Source: an uncultured Dialister sp. (lineage in GTDB: Bacteria > Bacillota > Negativicutes > Veillonellales > Dialisteraceae). From it: a stretch of 12,583 bases of DNA. Below the pieces are notes generated by a model. It worked only from the letters and a program-made list of their open reading frames with translations, ran no database searches and had not been told where the DNA came from. Location: contig CAKPQG010000038.1 of NCBI GenBank assembly GCA_934178345.1, positions 1 through 12,583 of the forward strand, given 5' to 3'. Both the position numbers and the translations under genes were made by a program. Positions 12,364 through 12,583 of the stretch are shown here, piece after piece (within the stretch, counting starts at the first letter, position 1; every line of letters begins with the position of its first letter).

Positions 12364-12583
12364 GTAGCTAGGGATGAGTGGCTAGGGATTAGGAGCCGCA
12401 AGTGACTGGTAGCTAGTGACTGGTGACTTAAATGCCACTTTCGGGCATCGCCACTATTTATACTCCGCGGCGCTTCTGATTTTTATGCGCCGCACCACCA
12501 TTCCTAATTCCTCATTCCTAATTCCTCATTCGCGCAAAGCTTTCATTCATAATCAGTGGACGGAGCCGCCCCACGGGCTAACC
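12364..12583 (+). repeat. Mosaic intergenic repeat, right-end copy
   Basis: Heptads of GTAGCTA, GTGGCTA, GGGATTA and GTGACTG types (12364-12391 and 12402-12429) come first. Then the CGGGCATCGCC tag, hairpin GCGGCGC (12467-12473)/GCGCCGC (12487-12493), five ATTCCTA/ATTCCTC heptads (12500-12534), and a tail ending GGGCTAACC at the last base of the window. By analogy with 2089 and 5372, a gene probably starts just beyond. Confidence 0.75.

Overview
The window looks like chromosomal DNA of a low-to-mid GC Bacillota. Evidence for this is the strong AAGGAGG-type ribosome binding sites, a T-box leader, an ECF-type biotin S component and intrinsic terminators with clear U-tracts. The mix of genes and the style of intergenic repeats make me think of Negativicutes (Veillonella/Dialister/Megasphaera relatives), but that is a guess; nothing here fixes the genus.

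Layout. 1-660: three direct copies of a palindrome-rich intergenic repeat. 685-1068: a small DUF559 nuclease-fold gene with its own terminator. 1339-4376: three co-directional biotin genes, bioY (import), bioD and bioA (synthesis), separated by repeat-filled gaps. 4526-4939 (minus): a two-ACT-domain regulator-like protein, convergent with bioA and sharing a bidirectional terminator with it. 5467-6717: tyrS with its own terminator. 6972-7498: a strong promoter and a complex T-box leader with two stem I sensors and two antiterminator/terminator units. 7773-11090: livHMGF, a branched-chain amino acid ABC transporter whose genes overlap by one base at each junction, followed by a GNRA-loop terminator. 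11164-12583: about 1.4 kb with no credible gene. It holds an 88-bp tandem array (8 copies) and several mosaic repeats.

How the parts work together. The T-box specifiers read as CUC (Leu) and AUC (Ile), which fits control of livHMGF by uncharged leucine and isoleucine tRNAs. BioD and BioA perform adjacent steps of biotin synthesis (KAPA to DAPA to dethiobiotin) and BioY imports biotin. bioF and bioB are not in the window, nor is a substrate-binding protein for the Liv transporter.

The most unusual aspect is the intergenic DNA. Almost every gap carries short tandem tracts with a period of exactly 7 bp but quite different sequences (GTGACTA, GAACCCT, ATTCCTA, AGTCTGA, AAAAACC, AACAACT and GATGTCA types). 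These lie beside two families of hairpin elements. One hairpin family shows compensatory stem changes between copies, and its copies crowd around the DUF559 gene and form the 88-bp array.
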